Made by a program: the position numbers and the translations under genes
Notes under the pieces: model-generated
Databases searched by the model: none
Told to the model about the DNA's origin: nothing
The model's input: only the letters and a program-made list of their open reading frames with translations
Assembly: GCF_036711975.1 (NCBI RefSeq)
Contig: NC_091976.1
Span: 27,528,001-27,592,000, forward strand
DNA: 64,000 bases
Direction: 5' to 3'
Origin: Onthophagus taurus
Taxonomy: Eukaryota; Arthropoda; Insecta; Coleoptera; Scarabaeidae
In this document: in pieces, positions 1 through 11,000 of the stretch
Layout of the letters: each line of letters begins with the position of its first letter
Numbering within the stretch: the stretch's first letter is position 1

Positions 1-3000
1 CCGACCTTCAATATAATAACCAAAATTGGAAAACAACGTTAAAAAGATTACCCAAAATTAAATTATTAGTAGTTCCTGAGTTTAAAAAACCAATTCATCC
101 TTACGTTGAATTTTTAATGCCTAAATATGACTTCGAAATCACCTCAGATCGTTTAGAATTCGCTTTAACAGCTTTACCACCGAAAAGCAAAGAAATTACC
201 TGTTTCGATTTTAACGTTCCATATCAAAATAATCAACAAGAAATTTTATTACGCGAGAAAAACACCGATAGATCAATTTTAAATAAAGAAGAGCCAAGCA
301 AAATCGTCGAACATGAAGAAATCGATAATATTTGTAGAGATGTTATGGATAAAATGATAAATTATGTTGAAATTAAAGAAAGTGCAGATGATGTTGTTAA
401 AAACGATATAAATACGATATTTTTAGAAGAAGATAAAAAGATTGAAAGTCAAAACGACAAACGTATGAAAAAACATCAAAGAAAATCAAATAAAACCAGT
501 AATGAATTAAAACGATTAAGCGTAAAAGTAATTGAAGTCAATTTAGAAGAAAAAGAGGAAATTAAAAATTGTCAAAAAGATTTTTGCCGGCTCGGTTGCG
601 TTTGTAGGAGTCTTTCGACGAATTCTTCGTTGGTTTTAACACATTGTGGTCGCGTTGAGTGTATGTTTAGATGTAATTGTAACTATGATCAATCTTCAAA
701 AGGTAATATTAGAGTAACATTACCAACAGGAGTTGATTTATTATCGGAAGGAGCCGTTAATCGACTTGAAAACGTCGCGAAAAGAAATTTAGCCAAAGTT
801 GAGAAAGAATTTACACAAACTGTTATACAAGCTAACAACCAAACGATCGTTGTTGGTGGTTGTTCAAATCGACATCGAAGAGTTTCTAAATTACCAAGAA
901 AATATGATGAGGAACAAAACGATTATTTCGTTGAAAATTCCGAAAGTTACGTAGATCTCGAATTGAGGCACTATCAATTAAAAAATTCGCAAGTTAGTTT
1001 AACTAAGATTAATTTAGATGATATTGTTCCTTATTGCTTAACACATAAAATTTATGATTGTCAATGTAAATGTATGGCGGATTATATTCCAAGTGAAGAA
1101 TCCGATTTTGAAATGCCCTCTGACGACGATGAATACTTCCCTGATGAGGCATCTTATAATAAAATAATGGATATTTCAAAGAAAATACAATTTCCATCAA
1201 TTTCTGATAGTTGTTCCAGAGTTAAAGGCATCCCAACTGATTATTACTTAATCAGAAACCGAACTAAAACATTCATCAAAATGAGAAATCGCAAATTTGT
1301 GCGAAATATGAACAGATTTTGGCTCAAACATGATATGGACGTTGATCCTGAGGGAAGACCGCGCACTCCGGAACAACCACCAATAGCAGCACCCACACCA
1401 ACAAACGAATTTATTAAAGTTACATCAGAAAAGAGTCGAAGAAAACAAGAATTGGTTGTTCGAGGTGATGGTGACGTCGCTATTATTTTACCACAACATG
1501 ACGTCGCAACTAAACCTAAAAAATTAAGACCGATTAAACCCAAACTTCCGCCACCTACATTACCAAACACATTCACAACGAAAGATGTTTTTATGAAATA
1601 TAAATTAAAAGAAAACCCTTTATTTAAAGACGCGATAAATCCCGAAAAAATTCATGAAATAAAGCAGTTAGAAACCACCTTAAAATCTTCTTCTAAACAA
1701 TTCGAAGAAAATTCGAACCAAATCACGCAAAGTATAAGATTATTTACGGAAAATTTAAAGCAAGTTGAGGAAGCTTCGAATTCCGTTAAAGAAGATTTAA
1801 AAAAAGTCGACGAAAATATAAGATTAATCCAAGAAGATTCAAAAGCGATGAAAAGATTTAAAATGATTTTTCCTTTAATCCGAGAAAACTCGCATTATTT
1901 CCATCCATCACCCGACATTGCAGACCGATTTACGAATATGTTAGGAAAAAAGGATGATACAACCTTTATTTTATTGCAATGGAAAACATTAGCTTATTAC
2001 TATCAATTAGGCAAAGTTAATGTGTGGTTCTCTTCTTATTACAACTCCCCAAAAATTATAATAACAGATTTATTTATACAACCAAAACATTTTACGAACG
2101 TTAAGAATTTCGAGAGATCTCACAATAAATTTTTATTAAAAAATGAAATTATTAGGGCTTTAATAACCGGAAATATCCCCGGAAATAATCCAAACGACGA
2201 TATTCAAGTTATTTTAGAATTAAGCGAAATGTTGTGTTACGTTCATGGAACATTCAAAAAGAACCATAATAAAGATAAAAATGGCTCTCAAAAAAAGAAT
2301 TCAAAAAAGGATAAAGATAAAGAAAAGAAAGTTACAACAAATTTGCTTCAAGAAAATAAATCGAACAAAGATTTATCGCAAGATACAATAATATTACAAG
2401 AAAATCATTGCGATGAACCAATCATTTTAAACACACCAATTAATTCAGCGACAAATACAGAATCGATTTCAATAACAACAATTACAAATTCAACTACTTT
2501 AACGTCAAAATCAGTTATTTCAGCAAATTCTGTAAAGTCATCAATCACCGTTTCTAAAACATCAACAATTCAAAACGATTCTGTATTTGAAAATATTGAA
2601 ATTAATGAGGTTGAACCGGAAAAAGAAAAAGTACCCATCTTTAATTACCCAACGGTTCGAAAAATAATGTATTCAAAATATAAATGCCAACAATATAATT
2701 ATGTATCAATCGACAAAGATATTGAAAATATACCTCCTTGTACGATTCGAGCGCGTTTACCCTTAATTAAAAAATCTGCGTTATGGAGGATGATTAAATT
2801 GAATTCAGACTTTTCGGTTTTATCCCTAGATAAAAGTGATTATCGTATCAAATATTCCGATTTACAAAAAGTGTTAAAAATGTCCGATGACAAACAGATG
2901 ACGATTGCTATAAGAACGGAACAAACTTCTACTAATCCTCGAACTCACAAAGATTTTGGGATTTATGCTTCCCCGATTTCATCGAATTGCGTTTTTATTG

Positions 3001-4791
3001 GACCATATCTTCAAACTGAACATCACGATGTTGTTTTAATGCGATATTTAAATCGCGAATTAATCACGACGGAAAGATTTAATAGCATGAAAGGGTTACC
3101 GCACACGAATTCCGGGGTTTGGTTACAACAAAAAAGAGATTTCGCCGAACGAAATGTGCATACAATTGATTTAACTGAAAGCGATCATGAAGGTGGCAAC
3201 AAAAGTGATGATGATGACGACGAGGAAGACGAAAATAGACCGATTCTAACGACTAGAGATTTGGAAATTTTTGAAAACGACGCTGCTAATTTTCATTACA
3301 ATTTTCAAACTTACATTGAAATTGATATTACGAAAATGAATTTCCAGAATATGAGCGTTTTATATTTTTATACTAACGTAAAAGGTTTGGGTTATTTTAT
3401 GGGAAATCAAGTTGGAAAAGATACTGTTATTTTGAAGTATCCAGATTCGGGGAGAGCGTTGCAGTTTAAAAATAAAACGAACGCTATTGATTTTCTTGAA
3501 AAAGAATTGTCTTCGTCGTTTATAGAAGCGGCTGGATTTAAAATTAAGGTGACTGCTTTTGGGCCAGGAAAGAAAACGACGAATATCTTCAATAAAAATT
3601 TATTAAACGGATATTATGTGAGTCTTATTTATTTTGAGTGAGATTGATAGAATTATATGTTTGTATTTTTTTTAGGTTGTAAATGAAGCAGGTTTTACAA
3701 ACGTCTTAGAGATCACTCCAGCGAAATTAAGGGAGCTCAATATGACCGAAACAAAATTCTGTAGGGGGGTATCTCATAGGGCTGCAAGAATGGTTTATGA
3801 TCAAAGTTTAGAGGCTTCAAAACATTGTACAGGAGCACCTTTTGTACATACAAGAAAATCGACTGTGGCTTTACTAAAATGGGTAAGTTATATTTATTTG
3901 AAATTAAAAATAAATTGTTATACATTCTTTTAATTAAATTTGTTATAAAAGTTAATTGAGGAAGTTGAAGAACTAAAAGCTGAAAGTGATCGCCAAAGCG
4001 TACAACTAACAGTTTTCCACCAACAAAGACCAATGCTTGTAGAACATTTCAAAGAAGTTTATTTGGATTTAGCTCCAAAAGCCGACGTAAAACTAAAAGC
4101 AAAAATGGAGGAGCTTCTTATACTTAACGGAATCTCAATGGAGGAACCAACAAATTCCGCTGAAACTTCTTCGAAACAAAACGACGTAATCTGTATCGAT
4201 ATCGATCGATCGTCGTCTACATCGCCTAAAATAGATCAACAAGATCAAACAAAATTGCCGATTTACACCAAAAATCCTGATATGATAATAACAGCAACGA
4301 CCACTAAAAAAGAAAAGAAAATTAATAATCCTGAAACAAAACTCCCCAAGGTTTCAGTTAAGGATATAAGTACCCTGAAGGAAAAGGTAGAAGAAAAAGT
4401 CGAAGTAAAAAAAAATGATGTAAATAAAAGCGAAGTAAACAAAAACGGTAAATCTAAAACTAATAAATCTAATAAAACTTATAAATATTTATTTAAGACT
4501 ACGAAAGGAAAATTGATTGAAATTGCACCTGAACAATACGAAATTTTAAAGGCGAATAAAATGAAGTCGGCAACAACATCGAATTCTCAAGACAATACTT
4601 TTCAATTGGGGTCGTTAACTATAACACCAAAATTATCTAAAGGCGGACTCGAACCGCTTATTTCCAATTTACCAGCGGCTGAATTAAAAAATATTGTAAT
4701 CCCCGATAATCTCCCACCTGGATTTGTTAAATTAACCCTTAAAAATGTGCAAAAAGGGGCTGAAACCAAACCGAATACAGAAAATACTTAA
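1..4791 (+). CDS. MGA: MGA-like transcription regulator, 3' part of gene (5'-partial, three exons visible)
   Basis: The reading frame is open from the window edge (codons start at base 3), so the ATG at 117 is probably internal. Exons are 1-3617, 3676-3882 and 3952-4791, with GTGAGT and GTAAGT donors, all joints in phase 0, and a TAA at 4789-4791. At about 565-690 is a cysteine-rich block (FCRLGCVCRSL ... HC ... CMFRCNC) that I match to the MGA conserved domain of Max-gene-associated proteins. Downstream come acidic and Lys-rich low-complexity stretches, a coiled-coil-like helix near 1660-1860, and a conserved-looking C-terminal third. Exons 2-3 join into a helix (ALLKWLIEEVEELKAE) that could be helix 2 of a degenerate HLH-zipper; that is inference. 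MGA acts in nuclear MAX/PRC1.6 repression in vertebrates. Any T-box would lie upstream, outside the window. A poly(A) signal lies at 5221. Gene reality is nearly certain; the family name is moderately sure. Confidence 0.72.
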
Positions 4792-5560
4792 AAAAAATGA
4801 AACATCATTAAAAAAAAATCCTAAGAGTATTAACTTTAATTTCATTGTGATCATGTATATATGGTAATATTAGTTAATAATATAAGAAATAAGCAATGTA
4901 TATATTTGTACAAAAAAAATCTTTTCGTTTTTCGTTTTGATAAAGAGATTTTTATACACTTCTATTTCTATAGAATAATTTTAGTATTTTGCGTTAATCT
5001 TTGTTCACGCACTTCTTGTAAGGATAAAAAGACTTTAACATAAGTGTAAATGAATCAACGTTTTTTTTATGCATATTTATAGCGATTGTACATACTGTTA
5101 AATATACTTTCTTTTTTATAGTTTTAATCCTGGAAGAGAATAAAAGTTGATTTTGAGTTAAATGAGATTTTTCTAAAATCCATATCAAAAGTCCTATTTA
5201 CTTTATAAAATATACTTACAAATAAAGCTGTGAAAATGGTTTTGATACATGAACATATTATGAACATAGCGAGTATATGATGATAAGATAAGATTCAACT
5301 ACCAACGTTATGGAAAATAGCACATTTTTAATAAAGAAATTACTTCTCATGAAACTATGATTAATACAGAAAGAATGTTTAAAAAACTCTTCCTACTAAC
5401 AATAAATCCTTGTTCCAGTTCCTAACAAAAATAGATGAGGATATAACTCACGTTGGTACAATTAGCAATTAAGTGGAGTTGCCTACACTATACCACTGGT
5501 AAATAACTAACATTTGTTAGTGATTCCAAGTAAAATACCACTTCCGGTTAACTATATGTT
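4792..5560 (+). other. 3' UTR and 3' flank of the MGA-like gene
   Basis: AT-rich DNA without a supported gene. AATAAA at 5221-5226 is a plausible poly(A) signal for the upstream gene. Short open frames here look random. Confidence 0.5.
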
Positions 5561-5570
5561 ATATGTATCA

Positions 5571-6233
5571 AAATGTATGGTCCTGGAAGACCACAATTAC
5601 TGCTAGAAAAAAAAAAACAAGAGCAGAGATACGAAGTCTATTGAAAACGAACAAAGGCTAATGCAAAGTTCGCCAAGGAGGAAGGAACAATTGCATAATT
5701 CGCAGTCTAGTAACATGAAGTAGATTTTGATTTTTGATGACGAAGTGTATTGGAAGAAAATGTACACGAATACAACTCACCCCAACCCAACCTATCCCAT
5801 CTGAACCAAACTCAACTCAACACAACCCAACCTAATTCAACCCAACTACATCAAAGCCATCAGAAAATGCAATCTACAATTTGCTATATTTTCCAAAGAG
5901 TCAAAAGATTATGCAAGGGGAAAATTTAAGAATGAAGAATAACTTTTAAATAACATACTTCCAAGTCAAGTGACTGAAGATGGACAACATTGTGGAAAGA
6001 CATCAAACTACGTAACGTATTATCCATAACAAAGCTACTAATAAATTAATATCTAATTATGTTGTGTATGGCCCTGGAAGACCACAATAACTGGTAGAAA
6101 AAAGAATAGTAGAGATAGTCTGCAGAATACGAAGTCTATTAAAAACGAACAAAGGCAAATGCAGAGGTTGCCAAAGAGGAAGGAACAGGTGTATAATTCG
6201 CAGTCTGGTACCATGAAGCAGATTTTGCTAAAG
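5571..6233 (+). repeat. Two diverged direct copies of a ~165-bp repeat (5571-5735 and 6059-6233)
   Basis: Both copies share CCTGGAAGACCACAAT near the start, then ACGAAGTCTATT, AACGAACAAAGGC, GAGGAAGGAACA and AATTCGCAGTCT in the same order. The second copy runs into the MITE at 6256. It is probably a fragment of a mobile element, but no family could be named because the frames are broken. Confidence 0.7.
5776..5852 (+). repeat. Degenerate CCCAA/CAACC-rich island
   Basis: Imperfect CCCAACCCAACC-like tract with interruptions. The same kind of tract recurs at 53222-53262, 61130-61172 and 61775-61806, always C-rich on the + strand and mostly beside retroelement fragments. Confidence 0.7.
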
Positions 6234-6255
6234 AAGATCAAAGGTAGGTGTAGTC

Positions 6256-6554
6256 CAAGGTTTATAGAACGTAAGGTTACCTCATTCCCTATGCCTCTGT
6301 AGTATCGATTATTACCCCGCAAATTGACGTCACTGGTTCGATACAGTCAGAATAAAAGATAGATACGTGCCTATACTGTGGTACAGTCTATATAAAATAT
6401 TTAAACCTCGCATCGTGTTGTGTTGTCCTTGTTTATAGATATATCTATAAACAAGGGTGTTGTGTTGTTCATAGAACCAGCTACGTCACTGACCCACCTT
6501 GCCTCTCAGAGGAGGAGAATCGGTATTGGGTAACCTTATGTTCTATAGACCTTG
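6256..6554. mobile_element. 299-bp MITE with terminal inverted repeats and 9-bp target duplication
   Basis: The left end CAAGGTTTATAGAAC...GGTTACC and right end GGTAACC...GTTCTATAGACCTTG form ~26-bp terminal inverted repeats with about three mismatches. The element is flanked on both sides by GGTGTAGTC (6247-6255 and 6555-6563), a perfect 9-bp direct repeat. A 30-bp perfect palindrome lies inside at 6427-6456. It has no coding capacity. TSD length suits a Mutator-like element, or a hAT/P element if one base is shared with the terminus. Confidence 0.85.
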
Positions 6555-6898
6555 GGTGTAGTCTGAATAGTGTTATTGCAAAATGAAACCTGTTCATAAA
6601 TGTTGCACGTAACAAGTTCTGCAAAAATTAAAAACAAATGCAGAATGTAATGTCTTCAAATACAACAGACTTCCGATAATCCGGCATCATGTTCGGGACT
6701 TTACCGGTGCGTAAAATTAAAACCGAAGACGTTAAAAATTAGCCTTGTTTAGACATTGAAAACTTGATCAGAAATGATTTCAGCAAATTTTTCCGTATAT
6801 TGTTGTGCTGCAATAAAATCAGCAGATGCACTGATTCGCATTATGTACTTACATGAATCAAATAGCTTTACTGTTGTGAAATATATACGTATAGATTA

Positions 6899-7191
6899 CA
6901 GGGATTCCCTTAAATGAATATATTTTACCAAGGGCGTAGATATCTTTTATTTCTAATTCTTTCGCCAAATAGTGCTTAGAATCAAGGTTTATGGGGGAAA
7001 ATAAAATAAACATTAACGTCAGAAATTAGAATTATAATTATTGCTAAAGCCCTAAAGTAGTAGTAAATTAAAAAAAAATATACGGAAATACACATTTTCT
7101 TTTCTTTATTCTGGGGGGGGTAATTAACTCCCTTTACCCCCCCCCCCCCTTTATCGACGCCCTTGTATTTTACAACCTCGGGAATCCCCTG
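6899..7191. mobile_element. Probable 293-bp inverted-repeat element with internal G and C runs
   Basis: CAGGGATTCCC at 6899 mirrors GGGAATCCCCTG ending at 7191. A second inner pair, CAAGGGCGTAGATA and TATCGACGCCCTTG, sits about 30 bp inside each end. A G run near 7112 and a C run near 7139 fall between. I see no clear target duplication, so the class is open. Confidence 0.55.
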
Positions 7192-8038
7192 TTCTTCTCA
7201 TCAAATAATAAGTGTGTGTAAAGGTTGTAAGAAATTTAACTTATTTAAAAAAATAAACACTTGGTATTGTCAAAAATATCAAGTATATTTTTATCAAAAA
7301 AAAACTACATTTCGAAATCTATACAAATACAAAAAAAAAATCAAAAATAAATATTTACGAACACGACAAAAACAGAGAAAATAATAAAACTAAGATTAAT
7401 CTATATTAATACTTTGGTGTTTGTCGTTCTTATAAGAAGAAACTACTTCTTATAAACTACAACTAAAATTATAAATAATACAAACGTGAAAAAGAAAAAT
7501 GAAATTTTTTTCTTTTGTAAAGTTTTTTTTTAGTAAATAAATATTAACGTTAACTAAACACTACTTATGTATAAAATATAAATAATACGAAAACTAAAGA
7601 CTAGATAACAACCGTAAAGAACTGTTTTGAACTCTTCGTTTGAGGCACTTTGTAAAGAATTTTGAGCAAAAAAATCCAAATCGTTCGGTTAAAATACGCG
7701 TGTTTTGTAGATCATCATCACAGATTCGAATCTTTCACTCTTATCTTTTCTTTAAATACTTATAAATTGAGATCATCTTGTCTACTGACCAGTTTTACAT
7801 TTTTCGTTTTTTTTTTCTTCTTAATAGCGGTAAATTAAGAGATCATAAACTCAAAGAGGTATTTCATAAACTAAAAAATCAATCGAAATTAAAATAGTTT
7901 TAGAAAAATACCTAAAATACATGTATTCAGTAACGAAAACTAAATCTTTTTTTTTTTCGAATAAACGCAACAATGCAAAATAACGACAAAAGGATAAACA
8001 ACCAATAAATCTTTTTTTTTCGAATATAAGTCGTGATT
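7192..8038. other. AT-rich flank downstream of cyclin D; no gene seen
   Basis: This stretch lies 3' of the cyclin D stop on the - strand and probably contains its 3' UTR. Long A and T runs generate short spurious frames on both strands. Confidence 0.5.
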
Positions 8039-11000
8039 TTAATCGCAAAAATATAAATTATTTACTTCTGTTGGCGTTTCTGGTTGTTCGTATTCTGCGA
8101 ATTTCGTTGAAATTTCTTCTTCTTGAACTACTTCTTGTTGCTGCGTTGTCGAAGACTGCGAAACGGATTGTTCTATCGTTTGATCGATGAATCGAACCAA
8201 TAATTCCATGTTAATTGGATCTACGTTTAACATCATGCAAATATCGGACGCTGCTTGTCGCGCTGATGATAATTTTAATCCACGAACGGCCGAACATAAG
8301 CAAGCAGCGGCTATTAATGATGGTGCATATTGGATTAAACTTGGTTCTGAAACAAAATAAACAATTTTAATTTCTTAATAATAATTATTAATTATTACAA
8401 TAAATTTCATTTAAGATGCAATATACTAAAATATATTTTCATAGAAACCAGAGTAAGTAGGTACCTACTTTGTCCCACATAAAATGCAACACATTTGACA
8501 TTACAGTAAAACGTGGATATAACGTCTCTTAAGATGGCTAAACCCGAATGATTGTAGTTTTTGACCTGGCGCTACATAACAATTAAACTAGAACTAAACT
8601 AGACTTAGCAGTAGAAAGTTTCGGGTTTAATCGTGCGTCTTCAGACGTCGAATCTCTGAAAACGCACGGCTAAATCCTAAACTTTCTACTTCTAGGTCTA
8701 GGAATAACAACTAGAACTAAAACTAGCATTAGCACTAACGGTAGATCAAGAACTAGAAACATTCTAGGTTTAGTGTTACTTCTAGTTTCACACTAGTACT
8801 ATCACTAGAACTAACACAAGACCTAGAACTAGAATCATTCGGGTTTAGCCGCACGTCTTCCAAGACGGCTAAACCCGAATGATTGTAGTTCTAGGTCCAG
8901 TGTTAGTTCTAGTTTGACACTAACACTAGAACTAGAAAGTGAAGACGCACGACTAAGGCCCACTTTTACCACCTCTTGATAAATTTAACCGATAGATAAA
9001 TTGGCGCTCTTAGCCAATGAGGGCGCTTAAAACCGCTGTAACCATGGTAATTATCTATCGGTTAAATTTATCAAGAGGTGGTAAAAGTGGACCTAAACCC
9101 GATATTCTTTAGTTCTAGTTAGTGAATCTAGTTACTAACTAATACTAGATGCACAGAAATGTTCAAGAATCAACAGATCCTGGGGAAAGAGGAGAGAATT
9201 CTTAACATGCGAATTATTAATCTAGAACTGTTACTTTTAAAATATTTTGCAAAAGCACATAACCTATTTGTGCCTTAACCGAACCTCATCCTTATTTCTA
9301 AAAAATCTCGGTATAACCTCATTGTCCATAAAAAAACGTTGCAACTCAGCCTGACATTTTATAAGATTTTCATTTTATAGAGAATCATTCCAATCACGTT
9401 ACGATGTTTCAAAGCATCTTTAATTCTAGAATGTGTAAATCCAACCATATAAGCATGAATGTCTCAATCAGATCAGATTTTATTGCATACTGTAATCTCA
9501 TCTGTACAGTATAATTAAGAAAATATGAGAAATACTGTATTTCCAGATATCAAAAGTAATAAGATGAAGAAGCCTTGCTTTAGACCATACCTTATTATAA
9601 AAGTAAATAACATGTTTGATGTTCAAACTTATATAAAAAAAAACTTGGTATTGGTCCAGATCCTGCTAGACCACCAGCCAAAAATAACGTCACTGGACAG
9701 ACCTCTATTTATCTTGCACAACTGATCCCAAACATCAGAAAACAAAGACTCACCCTAAACTTCATTGGATCAATAATCAAAGAAGCATCAACGCAGAAGA
9801 CACCAGTATTCGAGGAATTTTTGGGTTGAACAGTGTTTCTGATCAACTTAATTCACATTTTTTTGGAAACCAGGTTTTGCAGGATTTTTTTGCAAGATTT
9901 GGGTTGAACAGAATTTCTGATCAGTTTAATTTGGGTTGTGTAGCATTCCTTATTATTTAGAACAGCAAATAAGGAAACAAAACATTTCTGTCAATTTATA
10001 AATCTCTGGAAACCAGGTTTTCATGATTTTTTTTGCAAGATTCGGGTTGAGAAGAATATGCGATCAATTTAATTTGGATCGCATCGCATTCATAGAACTA
10101 GTTAACAGTACGAGAACTAGAATCATTTGGATTTAGTTTAACTAACACTAGACCCAGAATAGAAACATTCGGGGTTAGCCGTGTGTGTCTTAAGAAGGAC
10201 GAAAACTTAAGATTGTCATAATGACGTCACCTTTTTCCAAGCAAAACTTTTCCTTCTCAAAACTACCGAATGCTTGTACTATTAAGCTATGATACATTTT
10301 ATGTATGACCCTGCAAGTGCACAGTAGTTTCATAACTATGTTTACTGCATTCATATATTGCGAGTTATATGAAATGTCCGGTATATTTTTGTATAGTCAA
10401 AAATCGAAAGAAAAAACAGACGTTCCAATTACGACAGGAGTTCGACCGGGTCATAATTATCATGCGACAGGTGGTAAGCCCCAAACGATTCGAATTTATA
10501 AAAAAAATGTAAAAAAAATAGCAGGTACTAGGATACACCTTGCGTCCAAGTAACCAACAACAACCTGCGATCGCTATCCCATTTGAGAGCAGATGTATAA
10601 GATCCGCCGCCTCACGTCCGTATCTTTTCATAGCCTTGACTCTTGCGCTGGACCAAATTATTGCTTTCGGTGATTTTTATAGAGAACAAAGACCGAAAAA
10701 GTGGGCAGACGCGAAAAAAACTTATTCGCAGAAACGAATACAACGATATAGGTCAGATTGACCATGAAAAAAATAAAATATTCAAAAAAAAACTATTTAT
10801 TTTATCCAGATGTTAAAAACACAAAAGAATCTTCACCTTCTTTTAAAAGCGTAAGAGAAGTCTCCCTAAATAAATCTTGGATTATTGTTAAGGGTGGGTT
10901 CCTAAACTTTACACAAAACCCGGAAAAAGTCTTAGGTAGTTCAAAACACAATCGATCCTTTGTCCCCCATAAACCCTGTTTTCTTGCGATTCTCTTCGAC

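Noticed and set aside
1244..1576. 110-codon frame on the - strand
   Set aside because: Antisense shadow of the MGA-like gene.
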